A DNA stretch of 64,000 nucleotides from Aquisediminimonas profunda (GCF_019443285.1 NZ_CP080327.1:2166001-2230000); one strand, 5' to 3'; positions 25,621 through 35,658 are shown, counted from the stretch's first letter. Notes: generated from the letters alone by a model not told the origin. Translations and numbers: made by a program.

Positions 25621-26985
25621 TTGTCCGAAGTTTTTTCATTCCTGGAAATATCTTTCCGCGAACTTGCCCTGTTTGCGGGTGTAGGTATTTTCCTTGGATC
25701 ATTATCTGAAATTTTACTCGATCTCGTCGCATTCTGGGTCCGGGTATCGCATAGGCGATTGACGGCCAGATCGCAGGGCTCACCAGTTTCTCTTGAAGCT
25801 GACAAACTTGGCCCTTTTGCCGTGTTCGTTCCGGCTTGGAACGAAGCCGATGTCATCGGCCAGATGCTCGACGCAGCGTTGATCTCCTATACTGGGGATG
25901 ACGTACACATGTTCGTGGGCTGCTATCCCAATGATCCAAATACAATTTCGGTGGTCCGGAAACGCGAGGGGGAAAAAATCTCCCTGGTTCTGGTTGACCG
26001 CGAAGGTGGCACGGCCAAGGCGCATTGCCTCAACAACTTGTATCGCGCTTTGTTGGCTTTCGAGCAGGCACGCCGCCGGAAATTCGCAGGCATCATCCTG
26101 CACGACGCCGAAGATGTCATTAGTGCCGACGAAGTGAATGTCTTTCGACGCAGGGCAACCGCGTTCGCAATGATCCAGTTGCCTGTTTATCCGCTCCGAA
26201 ATCCGGCAAGCTTATGGATCAGCGGCCACTATTGTGACGAATTTGCCGAGGCGCATGGCAAAACCATGATCGCCCGCCAGGCCATTGGAGCAGCGCTGCC
26301 ATCGGCTGGCGTTGGCTGCATGTTCAGGCGGGATGTAATTGAAGTGCTCGCGACGATTTGCGGCGGAGAGCCGTTTTCGGAAGACAGCCTGACAGAAGAC
26401 TATGAATTGGGACTCAGGCTGCGAGATTTGGGGTTCAATTCCGCGTTCATTGTTGAAGCTGACAAATCTTTACCAGGATTCGTCTGCACCCAGGCCTATT
26501 TCCCACATCAGCTGGCCAGTTCAGTGAAGCAAAAGGCGCGATGGATGGCAGGGATCGGGCTCGAAGGGTGGATGCGTTTAGGCTGGGGCAGCAGATGGTC
26601 CGAAATCTGGATGCGAGCGAGAGATCGCCGGGGCCTCGTTTCGGCAGTCATCCTTGTTGCAGCATATCTTGCTCTGCTCAATGTGATGGTGATTTGGCTC
26701 TTGCAGGGCATATCTGGACTGCAGCTCTTCGCACCGGATGGCGTTTTGGGTGGGCTGCTATTGGTCAATTTTGGCATGGCAATGTGGCGCCTCGCCATTC
26801 GATCATTGTGCACTTGGAGATACTATGGTTGGCGAGAAGCCGCCCTTTCAATTCCTCGAGTATTCATTTCAAATTTCATAGGCATACTGGCAGCCTTCGA
26901 AGCGGTTCGGATTCATCTTTCGGCGCGGCGTACGGGGCAGATTAAATGGGAAAAGACGATGCATGTCTTTCCCTCTAGAATGTGA
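25621..26985 (+). CDS. NfrB-type family 2 glycosyltransferase
   Basis: 454 aa, TTG start directly after an in-frame stop. An N-terminal membrane segment (ALFAGVGIFLGSLSEILLDL) precedes the GT2 domain: FVPAWNEADVIGQML, the DxD-like LHDAEDVIS, the acceptor motif TEDYELGLRLRDLG and QKARWMAGIGLEGW (Q-x2-RW). Two or three C-terminal membrane helices follow (from ~340). This is the layout of processive polysaccharide synthases such as the phage N4 receptor component NfrB. The stop overlaps the start of the barrel gene by ATGA, so they act together in making and exporting a surface glycan. Confidence 0.85.
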   Translation: MSEVFSFLEISFRELALFAGVGIFLGSLSEILLDLVAFWVRVSHRRLTARSQGSPVSLEADKLGPFAVFVPAWNEADVIGQMLDAALISYTGDDVHMFVGCYPNDPNTISVVRKREGEKISLVLVDREGGTAKAHCLNNLYRALLAFEQARRRKFAGIILHDAEDVISADEVNVFRRRATAFAMIQLPVYPLRNPASLWISGHYCDEFAEAHGKTMIARQAIGAALPSAGVGCMFRRDVIEVLATICGGEPFSEDSLTEDYELGLRLRDLGFNSAFIVEADKSLPGFVCTQAYFPHQLASSVKQKARWMAGIGLEGWMRLGWGSRWSEIWMRARDRRGLVSAVILVAAYLALLNVMVIWLLQGISGLQLFAPDGVLGGLLLVNFGMAMWRLAIRSLCTWRYYGWREAALSIPRVFISNFIGILAAFEAVRIHLSARRTGQIKWEKTMHVFPSRM

Positions 26986-28034
26986 TGAAGGGCGCAAAGT
27001 CACCTGCAATAGTCAATCTTGCCGCGCTTGTGTTCGGCTGGATTGTCGTTCGACTTTCCGTACTCAGTTTCTCTGCCGGGCCGCCTCAGCTGCCGCTTCC
27101 CAAAAGAGATCATTTGGCTTCAGTTGCCTTGGCCACTCTATTGTCCAAGCCTGATATTCCGGACAAAATTGACGTCAACGCTCCATTGTCCTTCCTGCAC
27201 ATGACGGGCAGCATGCTTCATTTTGCCGACGCACAATCTCTAAGATCTGGGCAAAACAATGGCTTGCAATTGCCAATTACTGGTCAAGATTTTGATGTCA
27301 GGGACCAGGAACAGCCAACTGAAACAATGCCGGCCAAATGGGGTTCGACCCATACAACGAGGAGTGCACCGCAATTTGATAAAGTCTCCCGAAACTGGCA
27401 GCTTTCCGGATATGCGCTTCTTCGAACAGGTAGCGGACAAGCTGGTATCGCTACCAATGGCCAGCTTGGCGGGAGTCAAATTGGATTGCGCGCTCAACGC
27501 CAGATCATTCGCTCTGGCCAGTTTTCCTTGTCAGCCAGCGGCCGCATTTCTGCACCCATCATTTTAGAAGAAGGCAAAGAAGCCGGCTTTGGCTTTGCGC
27601 TTAAGAGATCAGGTCGGGTTCCGGTCGAGCTTATCGTTGAACGTCGGGTTGGATTGGACAGAGGGGGACGTAATGCCGTGGCGGCATTAGTTGCGACGGG
27701 CTTCGACGACGTTCACATCCCCGCCAAGTTGCTTTTCTCGGGTTATGTTCAGGCGGGTGCAGTTGGATTGAAGAGCCGCGATGGCTTTGTCGATGGCGCT
27801 TTGCGGGCAGAGCATGCACTGCTGGACTTTGAAAAGGGGGGCCTGCGGATTGGCGGAGTGTTGGCTGGGTCAGCACAGCCAGGCGTTTCCAGAGTGGACC
27901 TCGGGCCAACAATCGCAGCCCGCTTTCGGGTTGCTCATACTTCTTTCAGGGTGGCCGCAGAGTGGCGAGAGAGGATTGGCGGCAATGCCTTACCCGGCTC
28001 CGGTCCAACGATCACATTGGGTTTTGATTACTGA
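26982..28034 (+). CDS. Outer-membrane barrel protein, NfrA C-terminal-like
   Basis: 350 aa with an N-terminal hydrophobic segment (IVNLAALVFGWIVVRLSVLSF) and about 200 C-terminal residues of beta-barrel character ending in an aromatic residue (LGFDY). Blocks such as LSGYALLRTGSGQAG, LGGSQIGLRAQ, GRNAVAALVATG and SAQPGVSRVDLGPTIAARF resemble the C-terminal domain of N4 receptor protein NfrA. The TPR region of full NfrA is missing. Translationally coupled to the glycosyltransferase, it is probably the export pore or a cofactor. The NfrA link is from memory of the family pattern. Confidence 0.7.
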   Translation: MMKGAKSPAIVNLAALVFGWIVVRLSVLSFSAGPPQLPLPKRDHLASVALATLLSKPDIPDKIDVNAPLSFLHMTGSMLHFADAQSLRSGQNNGLQLPITGQDFDVRDQEQPTETMPAKWGSTHTTRSAPQFDKVSRNWQLSGYALLRTGSGQAGIATNGQLGGSQIGLRAQRQIIRSGQFSLSASGRISAPIILEEGKEAGFGFALKRSGRVPVELIVERRVGLDRGGRNAVAALVATGFDDVHIPAKLLFSGYVQAGAVGLKSRDGFVDGALRAEHALLDFEKGGLRIGGVLAGSAQPGVSRVDLGPTIAARFRVAHTSFRVAAEWRERIGGNALPGSGPTITLGFDY

Positions 28035-28570
28035 GCGGAGGGTCGCAACAGCGTAATCTTTGCCTTTCCATGTACCCGTTCCGCTTCGACAAGGAAGCCT
28101 GGTACGGTGACAGTTTCCGCCCGTCCGGTCTCTATGCTGATCAAAGTGCTCGGACCGACCCAGCCCAGCCGCTTGCACCGGTCGAGCACAACTTGGCCGG
28201 CTCCTGTGCCATAAGGCGGGTCGATCATCACCAAATCATATGGCTCGCTCGAAGGCGCAAGCGTGGTTGCTGATTGCGCGCGAATATCAGCCTCGGCTTT
28301 GAGTGCGGAGACATTCGTTCGCAAAGCTTCAATAGCTTGGCGGTCCTGTTCGACAAAGGTGCACATAACTGCCCCGCGCGAAAGCGCCTCTAATCCCAAG
28401 GCGCCCGAGCCAGCAAAAAGATCTGCGACACGAAGTCCCTGAAAGCTACCAAGGCGGCTGAGGAGCATTGAGAACAGAGCTTCCCGAGTCCTTTCGGCAG
28501 TGGGCCGTGTCGTTTCGCCTTTGGGGGCGACGATTACTCGGCCGCGCCACTGACCCGAAATGATTCTCAC
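28028..28570 (-). CDS. rsmD: 16S rRNA m2G966 methyltransferase RsmD
   Basis: 180 aa. N terminus MRIISGQWRGRVI, SAM-binding VADLFAGSGALGLEALSRGA and catalytic IDPPYGTG are the RsmD signature. It methylates guanine 966 of 16S rRNA during 30S assembly. The start overlaps the stop of the pseudouridine synthase gene by 4 nt (ATGA), and the 3' end overlaps the convergent barrel gene by 7 nt. Confidence 0.96.
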   Translation of the reverse strand: MRIISGQWRGRVIVAPKGETTRPTAERTREALFSMLLSRLGSFQGLRVADLFAGSGALGLEALSRGAVMCTFVEQDRQAIEALRTNVSALKAEADIRAQSATTLAPSSEPYDLVMIDPPYGTGAGQVVLDRCKRLGWVGPSTLISIETGRAETVTVPGFLVEAERVHGKAKITLLRPSAQ

Positions 28571-29340
28571 AGGGATTTCCGAAAAGCCACAAGTTCGTGC
28601 TGCTTGATTTCATCAACGCCCCCGGCAGGGAGATCACCCAGCACAAAGGGGCCATAGCTTGTCCGGATCAGTCGCGAGACCTTTAGGCCCAAATGTTCCA
28701 GCACCCGCCGAACTTCGCGATTTTTCCCTTCCGCAAGGCTGAGTTCGATCCAGACATTGGCACCGGTGCGCCGTTCAAGGTTCGCATTGATGCTGCCATA
28801 GCGTATGCCCTCGATTTCAACGCCCATCATCAGGCTTTCCAGTTGTGCCTGGCTGACGTTGCCGTAGGCCCGCGCTCGGTAGGAACGGGTGACTCCGGTT
28901 GCCGGCAATTCGAGCTGGCGCTTGAGTTCACCGTCGGTCGTGAGCAGCAATAGCCCTTCCGTGTTCAGGTCAAGCCTGCCAACTGGCATCAGCCTAGGGA
29001 GGCCTTTCGGCAGGCGGTCGTATATGGTTGGCCGGCCCTTTGGGTCTCTCTCTGCAGTCAGGAGCCCCGTGGGTTTGTGGTAGCGAAAGAGCCGGGCGGC
29101 GGCAGGCGGCTTTACGGATTTTCCGTCGACGGTCACGCCGGTCAAGGATTTGAGAAGTGTCGCGGGCGTTTCGATCGTTACGCCGTTGAGAGCAATACGG
29201 CCTTCCGAAATCATCCGCTCGATCTCGCGCCGCGAAGCGATACCTGCGCGTGCGAGAAGCTTCGCAATGCGCTGTTCTTCGCGAGGATCCGCTTTTGGGG
29301 CACTTGGGGGCCGGGCCGTGTAACCGGAATGACGTTTCAT
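28567..29340 (-). CDS. rluB: 23S rRNA pseudouridine synthase (RluB/RsuA family)
   Basis: 257 aa. An S4 domain (RIAKLLARAGIASRREIERMISEGRIALNG) is followed by the synthase core with GRLDLNTEGLLLLTTDGEL (catalytic Asp in RLDLNT) and REVRRVLEHLGLKVSRLIR. RluB isomerises uridine 2605 of 23S rRNA; RluE/F or RsuA paralogues cannot be fully excluded. It is co-transcribed with rsmD, making an rRNA-modification pair. Confidence 0.93.
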   Translation of the reverse strand: MKRHSGYTARPPSAPKADPREEQRIAKLLARAGIASRREIERMISEGRIALNGVTIETPATLLKSLTGVTVDGKSVKPPAAARLFRYHKPTGLLTAERDPKGRPTIYDRLPKGLPRLMPVGRLDLNTEGLLLLTTDGELKRQLELPATGVTRSYRARAYGNVSQAQLESLMMGVEIEGIRYGSINANLERRTGANVWIELSLAEGKNREVRRVLEHLGLKVSRLIRTSYGPFVLGDLPAGGVDEIKQHELVAFRKSL

Positions 29341-29375
29341 GCGAACGCCGTTAGACTTGTTTAGTGAGATTTGCC

Positions 29376-30089
29376 ATGCGTCTTGTCGTCCTGCTTTCTA
29401 CCCTTCTTGCAGTCTCCTCAGGAGCCCCACCCCCCGCAAATTTCGTTAAAATGACACCAGTCGCAGTCGAGCTTTTCACGAGCCAGGGGTGTTCATCTTG
29501 CCCGCCTGCAGATGCTCTGATCGAAAGGCTGGCAAAGGAGCCCAACATTGTGGCCATCACGCGGCCAGTAACTTATTGGGACAGCCTTGGCTGGAAGGAC
29601 ACGCTGGCCCGCGAGGCAAACACGATATTGCAGCGCAGTTATGCAGCGCGTGGCGGCGAAGGGTCAGGAGTCTATACTCCGCAGGCTATGGTGCAGGGGC
29701 GAATGGCGGCCGTAGGCTCAAGCGAAGGCAAGTTGCGGCGCCTCATTGAGGTCGAGAAGCAAAGGCCGGGCCCGACGGTTTCCGCGCGTGCAACGGCTGA
29801 TGGCGGGCGCACAATCATGATCGATCAACGCGTCAGCACAAATGCGTCCGTCATCGTGGTCGCGCTCAAGAGCTCTGCAATTGTGAGGATTGGAGCAGGC
29901 GAGAATGGCGGCCGCGCAGTTCGCTATACCAATGTTGTGCTTGCCGAGAACGATGTGGGGCGTTGGTTCGGCGGCAATGCCACGTTCACTGTGCCCGCAA
30001 GGCTCATGAAGCAGTCTGGCGCAGACCGCTATGCTCTATTGTTTCGGGAAGGTCCTGGCGGAAGAATTGCAGCTGCGCGCTATATCTGA
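29376..30089 (+). CDS. DUF1223 secreted thioredoxin-like protein
   Basis: 237 aa from ATG at 29376 (GTGAG 7 nt upstream); a GTG four codons earlier is possible. A signal peptide (LVVLLSTLLAVSSGAPPP) is followed by VELFTSQGCSSCPPADALIERL, the conserved Cys-x2-Cys block of DUF1223, and VTYWDSLGWKDTLA, YTPQAMVQGR. The family has a thioredoxin-like fold and probably works in the periplasm; the substrate is unknown. The 3' end overlaps the convergent Rieske gene by 10 nt. Confidence 0.9.
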   Translation: MRLVVLLSTLLAVSSGAPPPANFVKMTPVAVELFTSQGCSSCPPADALIERLAKEPNIVAITRPVTYWDSLGWKDTLAREANTILQRSYAARGGEGSGVYTPQAMVQGRMAAVGSSEGKLRRLIEVEKQRPGPTVSARATADGGRTIMIDQRVSTNASVIVVALKSSAIVRIGAGENGGRAVRYTNVVLAENDVGRWFGGNATFTVPARLMKQSGADRYALLFREGPGGRIAAARYI

Positions 30090-31216
30090 CCAATCCGCCC
30101 CTCTATTGCATCATGGAACTGGCGTATGCCTCCTTCCAGTGTGCCCAAGGTCAGCTCCGTTACGGCACCGGACGTGAGACCTTCCTGCCCCAACGCAGCT
30201 GCCCGGAAATCTTCTGACCCAAACACACTGCCGTCGAGCAGGTCCCAACTCCTTTGCCAATGCTGCTGCGCCTTTTCCGTTTGAGGTGCTTCGGGAATGA
30301 GCATGAAGTCCTCGACCAATGTGCGATCGACCGCCTGAGGCATCATGACCATCAGGTTCACATAGTCCGGGCTGACAACGACTTCCGCCGCAGGAAAGAG
30401 CGAATAGGCAAAGGTCACTGCGGATCGTAACTGCGGCCAATTCCCCATGTCGATATCTGCAAGTTCGGCTGCGCGCCCGACCGCTGATCGCTGGTGCCCG
30501 CCGATCATGTCGGCTGCCGTTATCCCGTCCTTGAAAAAGGGCCCAATTGTTTCGGAATGCAGCCGCGTGACGTGATAGCTTTCGAGAAAAGCGTCCATGA
30601 TCAGCTTCCAGTTCGCAGGTACATCATGAGTTCGTCTCGCAAAAAGATGAAGGCCAGCCATCCCGAATGCGTCAAAATCCCGCCCTAGAGTCGCTGCTTC
30701 GCTGAAGTCTGCATCTTCGACTGGTGAGAACCAGATCAGCCCGCCCGCTTCATGCGTTGGCAAACGCTTCAGTCCATATTCTCCCTTATCGAGACCAGGA
30801 AAAGTTTCAGGCCGCGGCATGGCAATCAACGTGCCATCAAGCGCGTACGTCCATGCGTGATAGGGGCACGCAATCCTGCTGGAGCAAACGGTGTCCAGAC
30901 CTTCGACCAGACGCGTACCGCGATGCCGACAGACGTTCAGGAAGACATGTGCTTTGCCAGTCTTGTCACGTGCCAGGAGCAGCGGCCGACCCGTGCTGTC
31001 GTGCGGGACGGCCATATTCGGCTCTGGCAAAAGCGCAGATGGGGCAATGACTTGAGGCAATGTATCGAACAGTGCCGCCTTCTCCTGCGCAAACCATGCG
31101 GGATCGACATAACGGCTGGCTGATACATGCGTAATGCCGCGGTTTGGCCGGCCAGCGCCTTCAGCAATTTGCTGTGCCAGCGCCATTTGGCCGTCAGTGG
31201 GTGAGAGCATGGTCAT
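30080..31216 (-). CDS. Rieske oxygenase large subunit
   Basis: 378 aa from ATG at 31216 (AAGGAT upstream; a second ATG follows two codons later). The Rieske [2Fe-2S] ligands are CRHRG (Cys96, His98) and CPYHAW (Cys117, His120). The catalytic domain follows with NWKLIMDAFLESYHVTRLH, carrying the Asp/Glu and two His that bind mononuclear iron. Such enzymes hydroxylate or demethylate aromatic or quaternary-amine substrates. No reductase or beta subunit is adjacent, so the substrate remains open. Confidence 0.9.
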   Translation of the reverse strand: MTMLSPTDGQMALAQQIAEGAGRPNRGITHVSASRYVDPAWFAQEKAALFDTLPQVIAPSALLPEPNMAVPHDSTGRPLLLARDKTGKAHVFLNVCRHRGTRLVEGLDTVCSSRIACPYHAWTYALDGTLIAMPRPETFPGLDKGEYGLKRLPTHEAGGLIWFSPVEDADFSEAATLGRDFDAFGMAGLHLFARRTHDVPANWKLIMDAFLESYHVTRLHSETIGPFFKDGITAADMIGGHQRSAVGRAAELADIDMGNWPQLRSAVTFAYSLFPAAEVVVSPDYVNLMVMMPQAVDRTLVEDFMLIPEAPQTEKAQQHWQRSWDLLDGSVFGSEDFRAAALGQEGLTSGAVTELTLGTLEGGIRQFHDAIEGRIGQI

Positions 31217-31281
31217 GACAGGGCTATCCTTACCCGAATTTGGCGCTAGGTTTGCGCGAAAATGAGCCGGGAGCAAGTGCG

Positions 31282-32610
31282 TTGAGTGAAACCAGCCAAT
31301 CCGTAACGTTGCAGGAGCGATCCCTCTGGGGATCAGTCAGTCAGTATTTCGAGAAGGAATCACTGGCAGCATTCTTCGTCGGTATTTCGTCAGGATTCCC
31401 TTACGCAATGATTGGCGCAACGCTTACCACGCGGCTGGCCCAGGATGGAATCGACAAGAAGACTGTAACAGCCTTTACCCTGGCGTTTCTGGTCTACAAT
31501 CTGAAGATGTTCTGGGCATGGATCGTTGATGGCGTCAGATTGCCAATCATCGGAGCACTTGGCCAACGTGTTTCATGGCTGCTTTTTGCAGGTACTATGG
31601 TCATCGCAGCAGTTGTCAATCTGGCGCTTGTCGATCCGGCCGATAACATCGGTGCGACGGTCGTGGCTGCAGTTCTGGTCGGTGTAGCGGGAGCTACATT
31701 TGATATTGTGATCGACGCTTTCAGGATTGAAACCCTCCAACCGTATCAACTTGGCGTCGGTTCCGGAATGTCGCAATATGGCTGGCGGATCGGCTCAGCG
31801 GGGGCCGGCGCACTTGCACTTGTCGTTTCAGCGCGAATGGGATGGTCTGCGGCCTATATGGCCTGTGCAGCGCTCGCGTTGCCTGCAATGTTGACCGGTC
31901 TGATAATGGGGGAACCTTCACGGCACGTCGTTGTGATCGAAAAAAAGGGACTGGCAGAAGTCTGGTTTTCGATCATCGGCCCGTTCAAGGAGTTTTTCCA
32001 ACGGACGGGCGCATTTCTGGTTCTCATGTTCATTCTGGTTCACAAGATCGGCGACACCTTGGCCAATCTGACGTTTCGGTTGCTGTTCGATGATCTGGGG
32101 TTCAGCAATGATGAAATCGCCTTCTATGATGTTGGCGTTGGATTCTGGGCCTATCTGATCGGCATCTTTGTTGGCGGCGTAATCTACGCCAAGCTCGGCC
32201 TAAAAAGAGCGGTCCTCCTTGCTTTGGTGCTCATGGGAGTTTCGAACCTCAGTTTTGCGGCTCTTGCTGCCGCTGGGCACAGCAATTTGGGCATGGCTGG
32301 GGCGATAGGGTTCGAAAATTTTGCCAGTGGCTATGGCGGTGTCGTGGTCGTCGCCTATTTTGCCGCCTTGTGCGATTTGCGCTTTACAGCCTCTCAATAT
32401 GCCATGATCTCGGCCGGTGCGAGCGTGGTTGGCCGGTTCCTGACCGGGACGACGGCAGGGGCGATGATCGAGAGTTTTGGCTATGTGGATTTCTATCTTT
32501 TGACGACTGCACTTGCAGTTCCCGGCATCCTGCTTTTCTGGATCATGATGCGCAAAGGTCTGGTCGATAGCGCGATGGGGGATGCGGGCGAGCAGCAAGA
32601 GCCAAACTGA
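31282..32610 (+). CDS. AmpG-like MFS transporter
   Basis: 442 aa. I choose TTG at 31282 because GGGAG lies 8 nt upstream; an earlier TTG at 31240 would overlap the divergent oxygenase gene. About 12 membrane helices are visible. FVGISSGFPYAMIGATLTTRLAQDGIDKKTV, AFLVYNLKMFWAWIVD and ATFDIVIDAFRIETL are the pattern of the AmpG family, which imports anhydro-muropeptides for peptidoglycan recycling. The exact substrate is an inference; sphingomonads carry several AmpG-like paralogues. Confidence 0.8.
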   Translation: MSETSQSVTLQERSLWGSVSQYFEKESLAAFFVGISSGFPYAMIGATLTTRLAQDGIDKKTVTAFTLAFLVYNLKMFWAWIVDGVRLPIIGALGQRVSWLLFAGTMVIAAVVNLALVDPADNIGATVVAAVLVGVAGATFDIVIDAFRIETLQPYQLGVGSGMSQYGWRIGSAGAGALALVVSARMGWSAAYMACAALALPAMLTGLIMGEPSRHVVVIEKKGLAEVWFSIIGPFKEFFQRTGAFLVLMFILVHKIGDTLANLTFRLLFDDLGFSNDEIAFYDVGVGFWAYLIGIFVGGVIYAKLGLKRAVLLALVLMGVSNLSFAALAAAGHSNLGMAGAIGFENFASGYGGVVVVAYFAALCDLRFTASQYAMISAGASVVGRFLTGTTAGAMIESFGYVDFYLLTTALAVPGILLFWIMMRKGLVDSAMGDAGEQQEPN

Positions 32611-32677
32611 AATCTCGCGCGGCTCAATCTTGAACATTTTTCGAGGAGCGGGTTCACAATCGCCAGCGGCAGAGATT

Positions 32678-33997
32678 CTATGCTATCTCTTCCCCGTTTT
32701 CCCTGAGGACTTCGCCAGCGAGATAGAGCGATCCAAGAATCAGGACCGCACCGGATTCTACGTCCGACTTTGCTAGCGAACGCAGCGCAGAGGCCACGTC
32801 CGTAGCCGGTTCGGCGGTAACAGATTGGCGGCGCAACCAAGCGGATAAATCTGCAGGCGGGTGGTGAGGGTGACCCGGGATCGGGACTGTTCGGAATGAA
32901 GTCGCACGATTGATGAAGGGTGCCAATATGCCTTCGGCATCCTTGTTTGCCAACACACCGGTTACAATGTGCAAGGGTTCGTCCTTGCCCAAAATCGCGT
33001 CGATTTGACCGGCAACCGCTTCCGCAGAAGCGGGGTTGTGGCAGCCATCGATCCAGACCGTCATTCTCGGCAGGATATGGGTCAAAGGCCCATCGCTCAA
33101 TTGCTGGAGCCTGGCAGGCCAATCTGCCCACCCCATTGCGGCACGAATTGCTGCCTCGGGTACGCCTATCGTTGATTGGTGCCTCAACATTGCGATGGCA
33201 AGCGCAGCATTCTGTGCTTGATGCTCGCCAGCAAGGCGAGGCAGGGGAACAGAAAGCTTGCCGGATTCATCGCGGTAGTGGAGCTGGCCATTATAGGAGA
33301 TGGCGTCCCAATCACTCCCTTTGGGATAATAGGGAGCCCCAGCCGCAGACGCGACTCTGGTGATCCGTTCGGTCTCTGCTGCTGGATACTTCATTGTCAC
33401 AAGGGGAACGCCTGGTTTTGCAATCCCGGCCTTTTCTCCGGCAATCGTCACAACATCGTCGCCAAGAAAGGCCTGGTGATCGATCCCCAACTGGGCAATC
33501 CCGCAGACAATTGGATCGGGGATCACATTGGTTGCATCAAGCCTTCCGCCCAATCCGACTTCAATGATGGCGGCATCGGCTGGCGTACGGGCAAATGCGA
33601 GGAAGGCGGCAGCCGTCGTTGCCTCGAAAAAACTTGGCGCAATATCGGTCGAACAGTCGAGTACCTCGGAGAGCAATGGCGCGAGCTTCACGTCACCGAT
33701 CAGCTGGCCTGCAACCCTTATGCGTTCATTGAACCGGATAAGATGTGGACTTGTATAAACATGGACAGTCTTGCCTGCTGCTTCGAGGCTGGCGCGAAGA
33801 AAGGCGCAGGTCGACCCCTTGCCATTCGTGCCGGCGACATGAAACACCGGGGGCAGATCCCGATGAGGATTGCCAAGACGTGACATCAACTCTGATATGC
33901 GTTCAAGGCCAAGAACGTCGCGTCCCGGCGAAAGCATCGTTAACCTGTCCAGCTGTTTCTGGACAGCTGGATCATCGCTTTTTGCGTGGTCAGCCAC
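32678..33997 (-). CDS. folC: Folylpolyglutamate/dihydrofolate synthase
   Basis: 439 aa Mur-ligase family enzyme. It has the ATP-binding loop VFHVAGTNGKGSTCAFL, YTSPHLIRFNERI, IIEVGLGGRLDATNV and IDGCHNPASA. FolC adds glutamate to dihydropteroate and to folates in the cytoplasm. It is the last gene of the lapA-pyrF-trpFBA-accD-folC operon, 6 nt after accD; the accD-folC pairing is conserved in proteobacteria. Confidence 0.97.
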   Translation of the reverse strand: MADHAKSDDPAVQKQLDRLTMLSPGRDVLGLERISELMSRLGNPHRDLPPVFHVAGTNGKGSTCAFLRASLEAAGKTVHVYTSPHLIRFNERIRVAGQLIGDVKLAPLLSEVLDCSTDIAPSFFEATTAAAFLAFARTPADAAIIEVGLGGRLDATNVIPDPIVCGIAQLGIDHQAFLGDDVVTIAGEKAGIAKPGVPLVTMKYPAAETERITRVASAAGAPYYPKGSDWDAISYNGQLHYRDESGKLSVPLPRLAGEHQAQNAALAIAMLRHQSTIGVPEAAIRAAMGWADWPARLQQLSDGPLTHILPRMTVWIDGCHNPASAEAVAGQIDAILGKDEPLHIVTGVLANKDAEGILAPFINRATSFRTVPIPGHPHHPPADLSAWLRRQSVTAEPATDVASALRSLAKSDVESGAVLILGSLYLAGEVLRENGEEIA

Positions 33998-34003
33998 GAG
34001 ACG

Positions 34004-34858
34004 TCAGGCCGCCACTCCCTGTGGCTGCAGATAGCCGATAAGTTTTGCGATGGTTTCCCGCAAGTGGCGGCGAGACACGACCATGTCGAGCATGCCATGA
34101 TCGAGCAGATATTGAGAAGTCTGGAAATCATCTGGGAGCTTCTCGCGAATTGTGTTCTCGATCACGCGCCGCCCGGTAAACGCAAGAGTAGCTTTCGGCT
34201 CAGCGATATGCACGTCGCCGAGCATCGCATAACTGGCCATTACACCGCCCGAAGTCGGGTCGGTAAGCACAACAATATACGGCAAGCCGGCGTCGCGGAG
34301 TTCCTGCACGCCCACGGTCATCTTGGGCATTTGCATCAGTGAGAGAATGCCTTCCTGCATGCGCGCGCCACCCGATGCTGTGAAAATCACATAAGGGCAA
34401 TTGGCTGCAATGGCGGCGCGTATTCCGGTGATGAATGCCTCTCCAACGGCAACACCCATCGATCCGCCCATAAACGCGAAATCCTGGACTCCGATAACGA
34501 CCGGCTGCCCTTCGATCCGGCCCTGTGCGTTGATCAAGGCATCCGCTTCCCCGGTCTCGGCGCGGGCTGCCTTCAGACGATCAACATATTTTTTTGAATC
34601 CCGGAATTTCAGGGGGTCTTCAACAGTACGTGGATTGCTGAGCACGATCCAGCTGCCTTCATCGAACAATTGCTCGAAACGGGTCGAGGGGCCAATGCGG
34701 CCGTGCTGGTTGCAAACAGGGCAAACCGAGAGATTGTCCTCGAATTCCTTCGCAAAGATCATCTGCGCGCAGCCGGAACATTTGATCCAGAGATTGTCAG
34801 GCGTGTCGCGCTTGGCAATGAATGGAATGGCGTTGCGGACGCGTGTCAGCCAGTTCAT
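34004..34858 (-). CDS. accD: Acetyl-CoA carboxylase carboxyltransferase beta
   Basis: 284 aa. The N-terminal zinc ribbon is C27-x2-C30...C46-x2-C49 (WIKCSGC, VCPVCN), followed by the carboxyltransferase domain ([37 protein letters not shown]). With AccA it transfers the carboxyl group from biotin to acetyl-CoA to make malonyl-CoA. The ATG overlaps the trpA stop by 4 nt. Confidence 0.98.
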   Translation of the reverse strand: MNWLTRVRNAIPFIAKRDTPDNLWIKCSGCAQMIFAKEFEDNLSVCPVCNQHGRIGPSTRFEQLFDEGSWIVLSNPRTVEDPLKFRDSKKYVDRLKAARAETGEADALINAQGRIEGQPVVIGVQDFAFMGGSMGVAVGEAFITGIRAAIAANCPYVIFTASGGARMQEGILSLMQMPKMTVGVQELRDAGLPYIVVLTDPTSGGVMASYAMLGDVHIAEPKATLAFTGRRVIENTIREKLPDDFQTSQYLLDHGMLDMVVSRRHLRETIAKLIGYLQPQGVAA

Positions 34859-35658
34859 GCGACGTTCTCCTTGGAGGCAGCATCCATAGCGTGCCTCAGG
34901 CTGGCGACATAGTCCCTAACCGGACCCGCAGCGTTTGCGCCATGTTTTCCAACCAGTTCTACGATCGCGGTGCCGACCGCCACGCCATCCGCAACGGCAC
35001 CCACCTTTGCAGCCTGTTCGGGAGTTCGAATCCCAAAGCCGACGACGATGGGCAGTGATGTCGCAGCCTTTAGCCGAGCAACTGCCCCTGCGATGCTGTC
35101 AGACGTGGCTTGCTGGAGCCCCGTGATACCGGCGACCGAAACATAGTAGATGAAACCCGAAGCTCCATTGAGCACGACTTGCAACCTGCTTGCATCGGTT
35201 GTCGGCGTGGCAAGACGAATGAGGTCGACGCCAGCTGCGCGCAGGGCAAGGCCCAGGTCATCGTCTTCCTCCGGCGGAAGATCGACGCAGATCACACCGT
35301 CGACTCCGGCCGATGTGCATTCGTGGGCGAACCAATCCGGCCCGCGTCTGATCATTGGATTGGCATAGCCCATAAGAACCAGTGGCACGTTTGGATGGCG
35401 GGCACGAAAATTCCTGGCAATCGCAAACAGGTCCGCTGTTGTTGTACCTGCGCCCAACGACCGCAGATTGCCCAGCTGTATCGCCGGACCATCAGCCATT
35501 GGATCGGTAAAAGGCATGCCCAGCTCGACCACATCGGCACCACCCTCAACCAACGCGTCGAGGATCGCCGAAGTATGGCTGGGTGTTGGATCGCCACCCG
35601 TCACAAATGCCGCAATGACGGGGCGCCCCTTGCCAAAAGCGGACGCAAAGCGGGTCAT
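34855..35658 (-). CDS. trpA: Tryptophan synthase alpha
   Basis: 267 aa from ATG at 35658 ([24 protein letters not shown]), which overlaps the trpB stop by 4 nt; the ORF extends 55 codons upstream out of frame with trpB and that part is not real. Catalytic Glu and Asp are in [16 protein letters not shown] and [25 protein letters not shown] and [10 protein letters not shown] complete the TIM barrel. It releases indole from indole-3-glycerol phosphate. Confidence 0.97.
   Translation of the reverse strand: MTRFASAFGKGRPVIAAFVTGGDPTPSHTSAILDALVEGGADVVELGMPFTDPMADGPAIQLGNLRSLGAGTTTADLFAIARNFRARHPNVPLVLMGYANPMIRRGPDWFAHECTSAGVDGVICVDLPPEEDDDLGLALRAAGVDLIRLATPTTDASRLQVVLNGASGFIYYVSVAGITGLQQATSDSIAGAVARLKAATSLPIVVGFGIRTPEQAAKVGAVADGVAVGTAIVELVGKHGANAAGPVRDYVASLRHAMDAASKENVA

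Noticed and set aside
31240-31281. Longer AmpG-like start at TTG 31240
   Set aside because: It would overlap the divergent oxygenase ORF and lacks a ribosome site; TTG at 31282 has GGGAG at good spacing.
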